NCBI GenBank assembly: GCA_020634035.1
Contig: JACKCM010000003.1
Span: forward strand, 558,001-622,000
Reading direction: 5' to 3'
Length of the DNA stretch: 64,000 bases
Origin: Candidatus Obscuribacterales bacterium
GTDB lineage: Bacteria; Cyanobacteriota; Vampirovibrionia; Obscuribacterales; Obscuribacteraceae
Of the stretch, positions 35,941 to 45,235 are shown in pieces. A program made the translations under genes and the position numbers. The stretch's first letter is position 1. The number at the start of each line of letters is the position of its first letter. The notes beneath the pieces are model-generated. The model ran no database searches, was not told the origin of the DNA, and saw only the letters and a list, made by a program, of their open reading frames with translations.

Positions 35941-36891
35941 ATGAGTAACAATTTCAAACTACTGATGCTGGGAGCCATGTATGAAAACGGCGGCAACACA
36001 ACCCACCGCTTTTTAGATGGACACCCCGAGCTCTTCGTTTATCCCTTCGAATCCCAAATTGGATCGAAACTGGTAAACGATCAGATGTCGAGCCTCTTCC
36101 CTGTCAAGTACAGATGGCCGGTATTCGCCCTTGATGCCACCCCTTATCAAGATTACAAAGCGATCATCGACGAAGAAGGAAAGATCAGAGCCCGCACCCC
36201 CAAGGTAAGCAAATTCCGTCATATGCCGATGGAATTCTGCGATGACGAGCGTTGCGAAATCTACCAGAAGTACATCGAAAAGAGCGGTCGTTCTGCGGCT
36301 AACAACGTAGAAGCCTTCTTCCGCGCCACCTTCGATGCCTGGAAAGACTACAAGAAAACCGGCAAAGAAAAATTCTATGTAGGCTACAGCCCGGTCCTGG
36401 TTGTCGACGCCGACAAAATCCTCACCGAGATGCCCAACGCCCACTTCCTGCATGTGGTCAGAAACCCCTGGTCGGCATACGCCGACACTAAAAAACGTCC
36501 GGTGCCCATGTCTCTCAAAGACTACATGTTCGGTTGGACCACCAACCAGCACTATGCTCTTCTTTTCCAGAAGATGTTTCCGGATAGAATGCACATCGTA
36601 AGAGCTGAAGACGTGATGGCTGATGCCACCAAAGCGCTTTCTCCGATGCTGGAGAAAATGGGTCTCGCCACCGATGTTGATTCTCTCAAACAGCCTTCCT
36701 GGAACGGTGAAGAGCTCAAGGAAGTTTATCCCTGGGGCACCATCAAGAAAGCCACTCCGGAAGCCAATATCGCTACCGCCCATGAACTCTCCGACGAAGA
36801 GAAAATGGAAATTGAGCTGAGAACCTGGCAGTATCTCGAAGTGTTCAAGTACACCGAGATCCTTCAAGGCAAAGCTCTGGCAGCCAAGTAA
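35941..36891 (+). CDS. Sulfotransferase-like protein
   Basis: A 316-residue protein resembling PAPS-dependent sulfotransferases. FLHVVRNPWSAYADTKKRP near 175-193 fits the 3'-phosphate-binding R-x-P-x-x-x-x-S motif. The N-terminal MLGAMYENGGNTTHRFLDGH occupies the place of the 5'-phosphosulfate loop, though the usual G-x-x-R-S/T-G-T is altered to G-A-M-Y-E-N-G-G-N-T-T. ATG 35941 follows GGAG at 10-base spacing. It would sulfate a sugar produced by the upstream genes. The altered loop leaves some doubt about PAPS use. Confidence 0.62.
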   Translation: MSNNFKLLMLGAMYENGGNTTHRFLDGHPELFVYPFESQIGSKLVNDQMSSLFPVKYRWPVFALDATPYQDYKAIIDEEGKIRARTPKVSKFRHMPMEFCDDERCEIYQKYIEKSGRSAANNVEAFFRATFDAWKDYKKTGKEKFYVGYSPVLVVDADKILTEMPNAHFLHVVRNPWSAYADTKKRPVPMSLKDYMFGWTTNQHYALLFQKMFPDRMHIVRAEDVMADATKALSPMLEKMGLATDVDSLKQPSWNGEELKEVYPWGTIKKATPEANIATAHELSDEEKMEIELRTWQYLEVFKYTEILQGKALAAK

Positions 36892-36905
36892 GAGTCGCAA
36901 CAAAG

Positions 36906-36937
36906 AAAGGGATGCTTCATCATTGAAGCGTCCCTTT
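36906..36937 (+). terminator. Terminator after the sulfotransferase-like gene
   Basis: AAAGGGA-T-GCTTCA and TGAAGC-G-TCCCTTT form a 13-pair stem with one mismatch and loop TCAT, 14 bases after the stop codon. The tail is CCCTTT, not a pure T-run. It separates the transketolase-sulfotransferase block from the epimerase gene. Confidence 0.7.
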
Positions 36938-36959
36938 CCCTTTGGACGGTCTGTTTATT

Positions 36960-37943
36960 ATGAAAAGAGTCCTGATTACCGGAGCCTCCGGATTCGTCGG
37001 CGCCAATCTAGCTCTGAGGATGCTGGCAGATGGGCACCGGGTCTGTCTTCTCTTAAGAGAAGAATCCCATACTTGGCGCTTAGATGACATTCTAGATCAG
37101 TTCGAGACAATCAAACTCGATCTTCTCGATTTTGATGCGGTATCGAAAGCGGTGGCAGACTTCAATCCAGATTGGGTCTTTCACCTGGCGGTCTCCGGGG
37201 CATATTCCTGGCAGACAGACCGGAAAAAGATTGTCGACACTAATCTGACCTCGACCATAAACCTGGTCGAAGCCTGCGCTAAAACCGGCTTCGAGTGTTT
37301 CATAAACACAGGCTCTTCTTCTGAATACGGCTTTTTCGAACATGCCCCTGCCGAGAATGAAGCGGTGGAGCCGAATAGCTATTACGCCATAACAAAAGTG
37401 GCTGCAACCAATACCTGCCGTTATGTGGCAGAAAGAGACAAACTCCGCATTCCGACTCTGCGTCTTTATTCGGTCTATGGACCCTACGAAGACCCGCGCC
37501 GCCTCATGCCCACCCTGATAAGAAAAGGCATGGCAGGCGAGTTGCCGCCTCTTGTAGATCCTTCCATTGCCAGGGATTACATCTATATAGACGATGTGGT
37601 CGACGCATTTCTAAAAACGGCTCGTAGAACTGATTATGAACCCGGTGCGGTCTTCAATGTCGGCACAGGAATTCAAACAACCATCGAAGAAATTGTCGAC
37701 ATAGCCAGAGAAGAGCTCTCAATAGAGGCTGAGCCGAACTGGGGCAGTATGGACAACCGGGTCTGGGATTCTTCGGTCTGGGTGGCGAATATTGACAAAA
37801 TAGAAGACGTGCTGGACTGGCATCCTAAAGTCTCCGTCAAAGAAGGATTCAAGAGATTTGTTCAGTGGACGAGAGATCTCGATTCGCTCAAAGAGATCTA
37901 TGCCACAGCCAACCTGGAGAGAACACCGGCAGGCAAAAACTAG
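36960..37943 (+). CDS. NAD-dependent sugar epimerase/dehydratase
   Basis: An extended short-chain dehydrogenase of about 327 residues. ITGASGFVGANLALRML at the N-terminus is the NAD(P)-binding Gly motif. NTGSSSEYG is followed by NSYYAITKVAATN, giving the catalytic Ser and Y-x-x-x-K, and RLYSVYGPYEDPRRLMPTLI is the family's substrate region. ATG 36960 is preferred over the upstream TTG 36942. It probably makes or interconverts a nucleotide sugar for the glycan cluster. It ends in a 4-base overlap with a convergent gene. Confidence 0.88.
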   Translation: MKRVLITGASGFVGANLALRMLADGHRVCLLLREESHTWRLDDILDQFETIKLDLLDFDAVSKAVADFNPDWVFHLAVSGAYSWQTDRKKIVDTNLTSTINLVEACAKTGFECFINTGSSSEYGFFEHAPAENEAVEPNSYYAITKVAATNTCRYVAERDKLRIPTLRLYSVYGPYEDPRRLMPTLIRKGMAGELPPLVDPSIARDYIYIDDVVDAFLKTARRTDYEPGAVFNVGTGIQTTIEEIVDIAREELSIEAEPNWGSMDNRVWDSSVWVANIDKIEDVLDWHPKVSVKEGFKRFVQWTRDLDSLKEIYATANLERTPAGKN

Positions 37944-38359
37944 GCGCTTCGATCTTCTATAAGAGCAAGCGTATGTTTGATATCCGAAATACTGCGCCGT
38001 ATCTTCTCAGCCAGCCGCAAAGAGGCCGAGAGCATCTGGTTGCAGTCATCAAGTTTATCTTCTTCAAGCAAATGGTCAATGACAGGCAGAGTCTCGGAGA
38101 GAATGACCAGATCATTCATGGCTGTCCCCAGTTTTGCTTTCTCGGCCCGGGTGCCGTCAGCGCCACGGTAGGCGAGATGCTGATCGATATCATTCGCTTT
38201 CTCGAGCAACTCTGCGGTGATTGTTTTAAGACGTTCCTGACTGTTGGAAAGTAGAGCCTGACGTCTTGCCTTCGAGCGAGGCCCGGACCAAAGCCGGGAG
38301 GCCGTGAAAGTCAAAATGACAGTGGCGAGCAATGCGATGATGATCGTCTGATCAGACAT
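37940..38359 (-). CDS. Small membrane-anchored coiled-coil protein
   Basis: A 139-residue protein with one N-terminal transmembrane helix (TIIIALLATVILTFTASRL) and a long, charged helical remainder with heptad-like spacing (ERLKTITAELLEKANDIDQ). The ATG at 38359 follows GAGAG at short spacing. It is convergent with and overlaps the epimerase gene by four bases. I do not recognise the family. Confidence 0.6.
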   Translation of the reverse strand: MSDQTIIIALLATVILTFTASRLWSGPRSKARRQALLSNSQERLKTITAELLEKANDIDQHLAYRGADGTRAEKAKLGTAMNDLVILSETLPVIDHLLEEDKLDDCNQMLSASLRLAEKIRRSISDIKHTLALIEDRSA

Positions 38360-38417
38360 AGAACTCTCAGAATTCTTACTCTAAAATCACCATCCTACCC
38401 AAGTAAGCGCCTTTTTA

Positions 38418-38771
38418 CTAGTACGCCCCGTCGAGGTGAGAGACCCGGTCGGCAAGACCGGATAAAAGCGAGATAGAGGGATTCTTGCTCTTGTTCTCGT
38501 TCTGAATCAATCGCTTGCTGCCTCTGCCAGATTCGAGTTCAGAGTTTTTTGCTCTCGATATCAGATTCTGCTCGCAATTATCGTCGCTAGCGCCGACACC
38601 GTCATTGTCTGCCGCTTGCATAGCCTTCAGTTTGTTATGGGTGATTCGGTTGCGCATCTTGACCATGCGATCCAGCTCGTTTTGATTCTGAATCTGATTC
38701 TGTTGGTCTTCGGAGCCCCGGTCGGGGTCCTGATCACCTCTGTCAAAAAACTGAATAATCGACTTGATCAT
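38418..38771 (-). CDS. Hydrophilic low-complexity protein, hypothetical
   Basis: A 117-residue ORF rich in Asn, Gln, Asp, Glu and Lys (DQQNQIQNQNELDRM) with no hydrophobic segment and no recognised domain. The ribosome-binding site (CGGGA) is weak. It sits between small hypothetical genes, and its existence as a protein is uncertain. Confidence 0.4.
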   Translation of the reverse strand: MIKSIIQFFDRGDQDPDRGSEDQQNQIQNQNELDRMVKMRNRITHNKLKAMQAADNDGVGASDDNCEQNLISRAKNSELESGRGSKRLIQNENKSKNPSISLLSGLADRVSHLDGAY

Positions 38772-39146
38772 GACTATGGTTCCCGGATTAAAAGCTGAGC
38801 TAGACTCAGGATAGTGGAAAATCCGGGACTTAGAAAGATGGCAATGCCTCTCTGCCTAAAGCTGCGCCGACCAGAGCAGGAGAAAAGAATTTGCATATTG
38901 CATACTTTATGAACAAGTTTTATAGAAAGTCCATAGCACTCAAATATGCCCCGGGCAAAGCTTAGCAAAGGCCAGCCCAAATATAAAAGCTGTCTCATCT
39001 AAGATCTTGACTTTAAATTTTCAGCGGCTGTGTTACACTCAGGAAAGGCTTCATCAGGCTTTCAGTTAATTTTGCCGCAACAAGGCATTTCTCGGTAATC
39101 AATTCAATAACCCACAAACAAGCTTAAACAGGCGGGTCAGGAAAAT
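38772..39146. other. Intergenic region with candidate promoter for the 83-residue protein
   Basis: A gene-free stretch of 375 bases. TTGACT at 39007-39012 and an extended -10 TGTTACACT at 39031-39039 (TGn then TACACT) are plausible plus-strand promoter elements for the gene at 39147, although their 21-base spacing is long. I see no other feature. Confidence 0.35.
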
Positions 39147-39398
39147 ATGTCCTTCCCTAAAATGGATAATTCAATCAAATCAGCTATCAAAGACCTGAAA
39201 GAGATAGTCAGCCGCCATCAAGGCGAAGATAAAGAAGTAGTTTCTCTGGTATCGGAAATCGAATCGATCATCTCGGACATCGAGACCAAAGCAGGCGAGC
39301 TGGCAAAATCGGCACGCTCTAAAAAGTCCGAGACCAGTATGGTCCTCCCGACCAATCAGGTGACCAATACAAATTCAACCACCATTCCGGTGCTTTGA
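39147..39398 (+). CDS. Small helical protein, hypothetical
   Basis: An 83-residue protein with an amphipathic helical centre (IKDLKEIVSRHQ, LVSEIESIISDIETKAGELA) and a Thr/Asn-rich tail. The ATG follows AGGAAAAT, a usable ribosome-binding site, and a candidate extended -10 lies about 107 bases upstream. No family is recognised; its helices suggest oligomerisation or partner binding. Confidence 0.55.
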   Translation: MSFPKMDNSIKSAIKDLKEIVSRHQGEDKEVVSLVSEIESIISDIETKAGELAKSARSKKSETSMVLPTNQVTNTNSTTIPVL

Positions 39399-39431
39399 TT
39401 TTTTAAAAGCCCAATTTCTTTATCCCGGATC

Positions 39432-40601
39432 TCAATCAAGACCAAGATATTTCGAACTGAGCCGAAGCAGCTGCTCGGCCAGGTCTTTTGCTGCCCGGGG
39501 ACGCCCCATCTCCTTCATCGCCGCGGCCATTGCCGCCATTTTCTCATTATCATCGAGAAGTGTCGAGAGTTCATCAAGGAGCATCGCACTGGATAGCCCC
39601 TCCTGAGCTATTACCCGGGCACCGCCTTTGGACTCTAGATAGCGGGCATTGTGCATCTGGTGATCCTGGGCCGCATAGGGATAGGGAATAAAAACCGAGG
39701 GTAGTCCAGAAGCGGTCAGCTCGGCGATGGTCATCGCTCCGGCTCTAGCAACCACCAGATCGCTGGCCGAATAAACCAGAGCCATATCCGGGAAGTAGTC
39801 TCGCAATAGATACCGCCCCTGGTATCGCTCGCCTTTTAAAGTATCCGGCAACGAAGCCTGAAGCTCCTCCAGATTCTGACCGCCTGCCTGATGTATGACC
39901 TGCAAATCAGGATAGCGATCCAGAAGCGCCACCAGCATATCCCGGACGCTGTCATTAATCGCTTTTGCCCCCTGGGAGCCTCCCGTAAAAGCCACCGTGC
40001 GACGCCCGGCATCGAGGCTGAGAGTGCGTAGCGCTTCTTCTCTGCTCGTTCCGGAAAAGCTCTCTCTTATCGGATTACCGTTGACGACAGGCTTGAGAAT
40101 ACCGCTGCCGATACGACCCGAAGCGCCCTCCATACCCAGGGATACTAAAGAAGCGGATTGGGCGAAAAGCTTGTTGACCAACCCTGGATGGGCATCCGGC
40201 TCGTGCACTGCGATAGGAACCCCAAGATGCAAACCGGCTGCCAGGGGAGCAGCACTGGCATAGCCTCCGGTGCCGAGCACCACCGTCGGGTCGAAGCGAC
40301 CGAGCAGTCGCCGGGCTTCCACTATGGCCAGGGTCATTTCAAAGGGCCAGCGCATAAGAGAAAGCCCCGGTCGCCTCGGCATTCCCGACACTTTCAAGCC
40401 GGCAAAAGCAATATCGCGTTCGGCGCAGAGCTTCTCTTCGAGATGCCCGAGAGCTCCTATATAAAGGATCTCGGCGACAGAGGGCTCTTTCACCAGTTGC
40501 TCATAAACGGATAAGGCAGGATAAACATGACCACCGGTGCCTCCGCCGGTCAAAACGACTCTATGAAGATTCCGATTCTTAGAATTCTGATTGACACTCA
40601 T
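39432..40601 (-). CDS. murG: UDP-N-acetylglucosamine-lipid I GlcNAc transferase
   Basis: MurG adds GlcNAc to lipid I to form lipid II on the inner face of the membrane. TGGGTGGHVYPAL near residue 18 is the diagnostic Gly-rich loop. GGSQGAKAINDSV near 208 and DLVVARAGAMTIAELTASGLPSVFIPYPYAAQDHQ in the C-domain (UDP-GlcNAc site) are also as expected. At 389 residues it is slightly longer than E. coli MurG. Its start overlaps the ftsW stop by four bases, and it is the last gene of a murD-ftsW-murG operon. Confidence 0.97.
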   Translation of the reverse strand: MSVNQNSKNRNLHRVVLTGGGTGGHVYPALSVYEQLVKEPSVAEILYIGALGHLEEKLCAERDIAFAGLKVSGMPRRPGLSLMRWPFEMTLAIVEARRLLGRFDPTVVLGTGGYASAAPLAAGLHLGVPIAVHEPDAHPGLVNKLFAQSASLVSLGMEGASGRIGSGILKPVVNGNPIRESFSGTSREEALRTLSLDAGRRTVAFTGGSQGAKAINDSVRDMLVALLDRYPDLQVIHQAGGQNLEELQASLPDTLKGERYQGRYLLRDYFPDMALVYSASDLVVARAGAMTIAELTASGLPSVFIPYPYAAQDHQMHNARYLESKGGARVIAQEGLSSAMLLDELSTLLDDNEKMAAMAAAMKEMGRPRAAKDLAEQLLRLSSKYLGLD

Positions 40602-41833
40602 CGAGCAAATCGAGGCAAATTGGGCTTGAGCTCTTCTTCGATTTCATAGTCTTCTTCCTTACGATCTCTCGATACGGATAAAAGGATACCGACCATGAAC
40701 AGAGTCACGACTAAAGAGCTTCCCCCATAGCTGACAAAAGGAAGCGTTATACCGGTGATGGGCAGAAGCCCGGTGGCTACCATGACATTGACCAGGGCCT
40801 GAATACAGATAGAGCTGGTAATGCCGATAGCAAGAAGCCTGCCGAACATGGTCTGGGCATCCCGGGCGGTCTTATAGCCGTAATATCCAAAGGCGGTGAA
40901 CATACCGAGCAGACAGAGACATCCGACCAGTCCCAGTTCTTCGGCAATCACGGCAAAGATGAAGTCGGCATGCTGCACCGGCAGATAGTGGAGCTTCTGG
41001 AGCGATCCGCCGAAGCCGGTACCGAACCAGCCGCCAGAGCCGATGGCAAACTGAGCCTGGATGATATTCCAGCCTTCGGCCTGGGGATGGGCATAAGGAT
41101 TGAGCCAGCTCTCTATACGGGCCATCTGATAGGGAGTGTGCAAAATCTTCTGCCAGACGGCGATGGCACCGAGAAAGATAGAAGAGAATATCAAAAGTGA
41201 GCTGGTACCGGTGACATAGAGCAATACTAATAAGCCGCTCATGATCATCATGGTGCTACCAAGGTCAGGCTGTTTCAGAACAATGGCCGCCATTACCATA
41301 ATCGCGGTGATTCTAAAAAGCATCGGACGCTGATACCAGAAATGTTTAGAGAGCCCGCTTGCCAGAATGAGCAGAGTACTTATCTTTGCCATCTCGGAGG
41401 GCTGGAACTGAAAAGAGCCAATCTGCAACCAGCGGCTGGACCCAAAAGAGGTGGTAGCCAGCCCCGGCACCAGAGTCAGTGCCAGAAGAAAAATGGCGGC
41501 AAGGGTAAGCGGCCAGGCAAATTTCTTTAATTTGCGATAATCATATTTGCTCACCATATACATCACAAAGAGCCCGATCATGCAGGCAATGGTCTGCTTG
41601 CGAAGATACATCGTGGCATCGTGATAATTGTTCAGAGCCTCCGGAGCCGAGGCACTGAATACCGCCATCAGACCGAAGACACAAAGAGATACTACTATGC
41701 CAATCAGGATGCGGTTAGGCAACCCCCGGAAGGGTGTCTTTAGATAATCGTCTACTTCGAAATCGCTCTCGGCGCGTTTACGCTCCCGCAGCGACTTCTT
41801 TCCCTCTTTCACGGACAATATCTTTGAAGACAC
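40598..41833 (-). CDS. ftsW: SEDS-family peptidoglycan polymerase FtsW
   Basis: FtsW is the septal glycan-strand polymerase of the divisome. About ten transmembrane segments are visible with the family blocks GSSRWLQIGSFQFQPSEMAK near 135-155, PDLGSTMMIM, FAVIAEELGLVG and the C-terminal GITLPFVSYGGSS. ATG 41848 would be in frame, but GTG 41833 follows AGGAGAGAGG closely and is the likelier start. Either way the gene overlaps the 3' end of murD by more than 50 bases. The SEDS family also contains RodA; the murD/murG context favours FtsW. Confidence 0.93.
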   Translation of the reverse strand: MSSKILSVKEGKKSLRERKRAESDFEVDDYLKTPFRGLPNRILIGIVVSLCVFGLMAVFSASAPEALNNYHDATMYLRKQTIACMIGLFVMYMVSKYDYRKLKKFAWPLTLAAIFLLALTLVPGLATTSFGSSRWLQIGSFQFQPSEMAKISTLLILASGLSKHFWYQRPMLFRITAIMVMAAIVLKQPDLGSTMMIMSGLLVLLYVTGTSSLLIFSSIFLGAIAVWQKILHTPYQMARIESWLNPYAHPQAEGWNIIQAQFAIGSGGWFGTGFGGSLQKLHYLPVQHADFIFAVIAEELGLVGCLCLLGMFTAFGYYGYKTARDAQTMFGRLLAIGITSSICIQALVNVMVATGLLPITGITLPFVSYGGSSLVVTLFMVGILLSVSRDRKEEDYEIEEELKPNLPRFAR

Positions 41834-43154
41834 GCCCTCTCTCCTCATAGTTCTTGAACATATCGAAACTGGAGCAGGCCGGAGATAAAACCACCGGTCC
41901 CAGCCGAAGTTCGAGACCCATTTTCACGGCTGCCTCAAGTGTAGCAACAGGAAAAATGTTTTCAATACCGTGCTGATTAAACTCTGCTTGGAATCTCCCG
42001 GTGGCTTCCCCTATTAAAATAATTGCAGCGCAACGCTTCTTCGCGACATCTATCAGATCGCCCAGCGAAGTACCCTTGTCCTTTCCTCCGGCGATGAGAA
42101 CCACCTTATCCTGAGGGAAGGCCTCCAGGGCTTTGATTGCCGAAACCGTATTGGTTGCTTTGGAATCATTATAGAAAGCAATACCATCTATAGTGTCCAC
42201 ATATTCCAGTCGATGCTCGAGCGCTTTAAAAGATTTGAGACAGCTATCGATGGTTTCGGGATTGGCTCCGGCAAGTATGGTGGCGCCCACGGCCGCCAGA
42301 GCGTTCTCCACATTGTGGGCTCCGCGAATACCGAGCTCACTGAGATGACAGAGAACATACTCCCGCATATTGCGGCGGCAACAAATGAAATTATCACTTA
42401 CATAAACAGCCTGAACATGGTCGTTCATTTCGCTCATGATTGAAAAAGGCAGAATTTCAGCCACCGTGGTGCTGGTGATAACTATAGGATCATCATGGTT
42501 CAAAACCGCGAACTGACTGATCTTCTGGTTCGTAAACATCTTGCGCTTGGTCTCGATATAGTGATCGAGATTGGGATGCCAGTCGAGATGATCAGGGGTA
42601 AGATTCAGCCAGACCGAGATATCCGGAGCAAAAGTGGGCGCGTATTCAAGCTGGAATGAGCTAATCTCTGCAACCAGAAAATCCAGTTTTCTGTCCGCCA
42701 GAGACAAAATAGGAACACCGATATTGCCACAGGCCGGAGCCGAAAAACCATCCTGCTCGAGAATGTAACTGACAAGAGAAGTCGTGGTCGACTTTCCGTT
42801 GGTTCCGGTGATGGCGATTATCGGAACATCCAGCTCTCGATAAGCGAGTTCGATATCGGAGATGACTTCACATCCGGTACCACGAGCCCGCTTAACCACG
42901 GCGCTGGTCGGGGGTATTCCCGGACTGATGATAAATAGCTCGCTCCGGTTTATAGCCTCATCAGAATGGCCACCGAATTCGGTGGGAATGCCGGCACTTG
43001 ATAGAGCCTCTTTTGTAGCTTCCGGAACCTTATCCTCAGAAGAGAACTCCGAGACCAGCACATCGGCGCCCCGGTTCTTGAGATAAAGAGCAGAAGCCAG
43101 GCCACTCTTGCCCAGCCCCAGTACGGTTACTTTTTTATCTTTCCAAATTTCCAC
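41778..43154 (-). CDS. murD: UDP-N-acetylmuramoyl-L-alanine--D-glutamate ligase
   Basis: MurD adds D-Glu to UDP-MurNAc-L-Ala in the cytoplasm. TVLGLGKSGLASALYL near residue 10 is the UDP-binding N-domain, AITGTNGKSTTTSLVSYI near 115 the ATP loop, LNLTPDHLDWH near 187 and YNDSKATNTVSAIKALE near 300 the Mur-ligase central and C-terminal blocks. The 458-residue length is normal. The start is GTG 43154. Only six bases separate it from a TGCTAAAAT promoter-like motif, so the mRNA may be leaderless. Confidence 0.97.
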   Translation of the reverse strand: MEIWKDKKVTVLGLGKSGLASALYLKNRGADVLVSEFSSEDKVPEATKEALSSAGIPTEFGGHSDEAINRSELFIISPGIPPTSAVVKRARGTGCEVISDIELAYRELDVPIIAITGTNGKSTTTSLVSYILEQDGFSAPACGNIGVPILSLADRKLDFLVAEISSFQLEYAPTFAPDISVWLNLTPDHLDWHPNLDHYIETKRKMFTNQKISQFAVLNHDDPIVITSTTVAEILPFSIMSEMNDHVQAVYVSDNFICCRRNMREYVLCHLSELGIRGAHNVENALAAVGATILAGANPETIDSCLKSFKALEHRLEYVDTIDGIAFYNDSKATNTVSAIKALEAFPQDKVVLIAGGKDKGTSLGDLIDVAKKRCAAIILIGEATGRFQAEFNQHGIENIFPVATLEAAVKMGLELRLGPVVLSPACSSFDMFKNYEERGRVFKDIVRERGKEVAAGA

Positions 43155-43160
43155 AGGGGT

Positions 43161-43169
43161 ATTTTAGCA
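43161..43169 (-). promoter_or_regulatory. Extended -10 motif abutting the murD start
   Basis: TGCTAAAAT on the minus strand, one base different from the TGCTAGAAT motif seen elsewhere. Its last base is six bases from GTG 43154, so transcription would begin at or next to the start codon. There is no ribosome-binding site in the interval (ACCCCT). Confidence 0.4.
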
Positions 43170-43318
43170 ATTCGCGTTAAAACAATCCCCATCCGCCTGA
43201 ATAAACAACAGACATAAAACAGTCCGCTTACGCAATAAACAAAAGAATAAAATCGAGCCGGGATAAGCATATGCGATCGCACCACTCAGATCACCGGCCC
43301 GATTTCTGAAATTGAGAT

Positions 43319-45235
43319 CTAGGCTCCGCCTCTCTCTTTTTCTTTGAGCTCGAGCTTGTAAGCTTTCTCTTCTAGAGAAGTTATTTTCTTGTTCAACTTC
43401 TTGAGCTCTTTCTCGGGAAGATTCGGGCTCAAAGAGATATAGGCTTTGTACTGGGTGGCGGCTTCACGATAATAGGTCGAACGTCTGGGAGTAAGGCGTT
43501 CTAGAGTTTTAGCCAGACCATAACGGGTATCAGGCACCTTGGGATTCTGATAGACCGAAGCATGATACTTATCTATGGCGCTGCTGAGCTGTTTGCGTTT
43601 AGCAAGGTCGCCGGCAAGAGTGAGGTCCTGCCTGGCTCCTTCTCTAGCCTTGGCGACCAGATTCATACCGCGCTCGGCCCGCTTCTGGGCATCGGGATAG
43701 CTGCCGGCTTTCTTGTAAGCCGCTTCAGCAGTATCGAGATCCTTGATCATGAGAGCCAGATCCGCTACAGCGAAAGTCTCTTTGGCGTTTTTGGTATTGG
43801 CTATAACAATAGAGAGCTGATCGTTGGCTTCTTTGAATTTGTTTTGAGCGAGCAACGCTTCGGCATAGGCGATTCTCTCACCGTCATTGGTGGGTGTGCC
43901 GACCGTATTCAGATCTACCGGCTCACCGGACATGGCACGCAGCTTGAGCTGAGCAAGCCGCAGTTCCATGTTGTTGGGGTTCATAGCCACGGCTTTATCG
44001 ATCATTTTCTTGGCGTCTTCGAACTCGTTAGAGACGAAGAAAGCACTGGTGGCATCTTTGTTGGCCTTCATGTAATAGGCCCGGGTCAGACCCTGAGCGG
44101 CGGCACCGTTCTGGGGCTGATTGTCGAGAACCATAGAATACTCTTTGATAGCGTCATCGAGTTTCTCAAGCTTGAGGCTGAGGTCACCGATACGCTCATG
44201 CAATGCGACGTTATCCGGCATCAGCTCCACACCGGATTTCAGCTCGGCGATGGCGTGCTCCAAATCGCCGCGATTCTCGCGGATCTCTGCGATTCCTAAA
44301 TAAGCTTCCGGCACTTCCGGCTTCAAGCTTATAGCTTCGCGGAACTCACCTACTGCAGCCACAGTATTGCCCTGGGCCTGGTAGATTTGCCCCCGGGTGA
44401 TTCTAACCGGAGCGCTGTTTCTGTGCTGATAGAGAGAAGTGTTCAACTCTTTCAAGGCTTCATCATAAAGTCCTTGCTTGAAATAGGTTCTACCCAGTCC
44501 ATAGTGAGCGGTGGAATTACCAGAGTTGAGATCGACCGCTTGCTTGAAGGCTGTCACGGCATCGGCGTAGTTGCCTTTGAGCATTTGAACCAGACCTTCA
44601 CCGGCAAAAGCATCGGAATACTTCGGATCAAGTCTTTCCGCTTCTTTATAAGAAGTCATCGCTTCATCGAGCCTGCCCTGGGCCTGGTAAATCTTACCGA
44701 GCGTGTAATGAGCTTCAGGCATTCCAGGATCGATAGCCAGACCCTGCTTCGCTTCGGCTTCGGCATTATTCAGAATGGCATCACGGTTCTTTCTGATGTT
44801 CTGGTTGGAAGACTGCAGGCGGTTATACATGACCATCGCCAGTCCGGCGTGAGCCATGGCGTTTCTGGGATCATCCTGTAGAACTTTTTCGAACTGGGCT
44901 TTGGCACCATCGAGCTTAAACTGCTTAGCGAGAGCCATTCCGTAACCTACTCTGGCAGCCGAACTCTTGGTGTTGCGCTGCATGGCTTGTTTATAAAGAT
45001 CTTCGGCGTCACCGTATTTGCCTTTGAGCATCAAGTCATCAGCCATAACCACTTCGTGCTCGATTCTCACTTTGAGACGCTTATTCGAAGATTTGCGCGC
45101 AATCAGCAATCCCGATTTCGAACCAGCTGATCCTGAGGATCCTATAGATTTGGCCTGACATGGATCTACACTGGTCAGACCGACAAGTGGAATACTGGAA
45201 AGAGCAAGTAGTAATCGAGAATATTTTGAATTCAT
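43319..45235 (-). CDS. Secreted TPR-repeat protein
   Basis: About 638 residues: a signal peptide (LLLALSSIPLVGLTSVDPCQA), then at least ten tetratricopeptide repeats, for example AEDLYKQAMQRNTKSSAARVGYGMA, AHYTLGKIYQAQGRLDEAM and AFAGEGLVQMLKGNYADAV. A charged helical C-terminus ends in KKLNKKITSLEEKAYKLELK. Of the in-frame starts 45247, 45241 and 45235, the last is six bases from GGAG and is preferred. TPR proteins of this kind scaffold envelope complexes. It lies 164 bases upstream of murD on the same strand but is not obviously in that operon. Confidence 0.82.
   Translation of the reverse strand: MNSKYSRLLLALSSIPLVGLTSVDPCQAKSIGSSGSAGSKSGLLIARKSSNKRLKVRIEHEVVMADDLMLKGKYGDAEDLYKQAMQRNTKSSAARVGYGMALAKQFKLDGAKAQFEKVLQDDPRNAMAHAGLAMVMYNRLQSSNQNIRKNRDAILNNAEAEAKQGLAIDPGMPEAHYTLGKIYQAQGRLDEAMTSYKEAERLDPKYSDAFAGEGLVQMLKGNYADAVTAFKQAVDLNSGNSTAHYGLGRTYFKQGLYDEALKELNTSLYQHRNSAPVRITRGQIYQAQGNTVAAVGEFREAISLKPEVPEAYLGIAEIRENRGDLEHAIAELKSGVELMPDNVALHERIGDLSLKLEKLDDAIKEYSMVLDNQPQNGAAAQGLTRAYYMKANKDATSAFFVSNEFEDAKKMIDKAVAMNPNNMELRLAQLKLRAMSGEPVDLNTVGTPTNDGERIAYAEALLAQNKFKEANDQLSIVIANTKNAKETFAVADLALMIKDLDTAEAAYKKAGSYPDAQKRAERGMNLVAKAREGARQDLTLAGDLAKRKQLSSAIDKYHASVYQNPKVPDTRYGLAKTLERLTPRRSTYYREAATQYKAYISLSPNLPEKELKKLNKKITSLEEKAYKLELKEKERGGA

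Noticed and set aside
36013..36903. 296-codon minus-strand ORF opposite the sulfotransferase-like gene
   Set aside because: It mirrors the real gene, which has a ribosome-binding site, a PAPS-like motif and operon context; the antisense frame shows no domain.
43273..43280. GCGATCGC, the HIP1 octamer abundant in many cyanobacteria
   Set aside because: Only one copy was found in 64 kb, which is about the chance expectation, so it gives no support for a cyanobacterial HIP1-rich genome.
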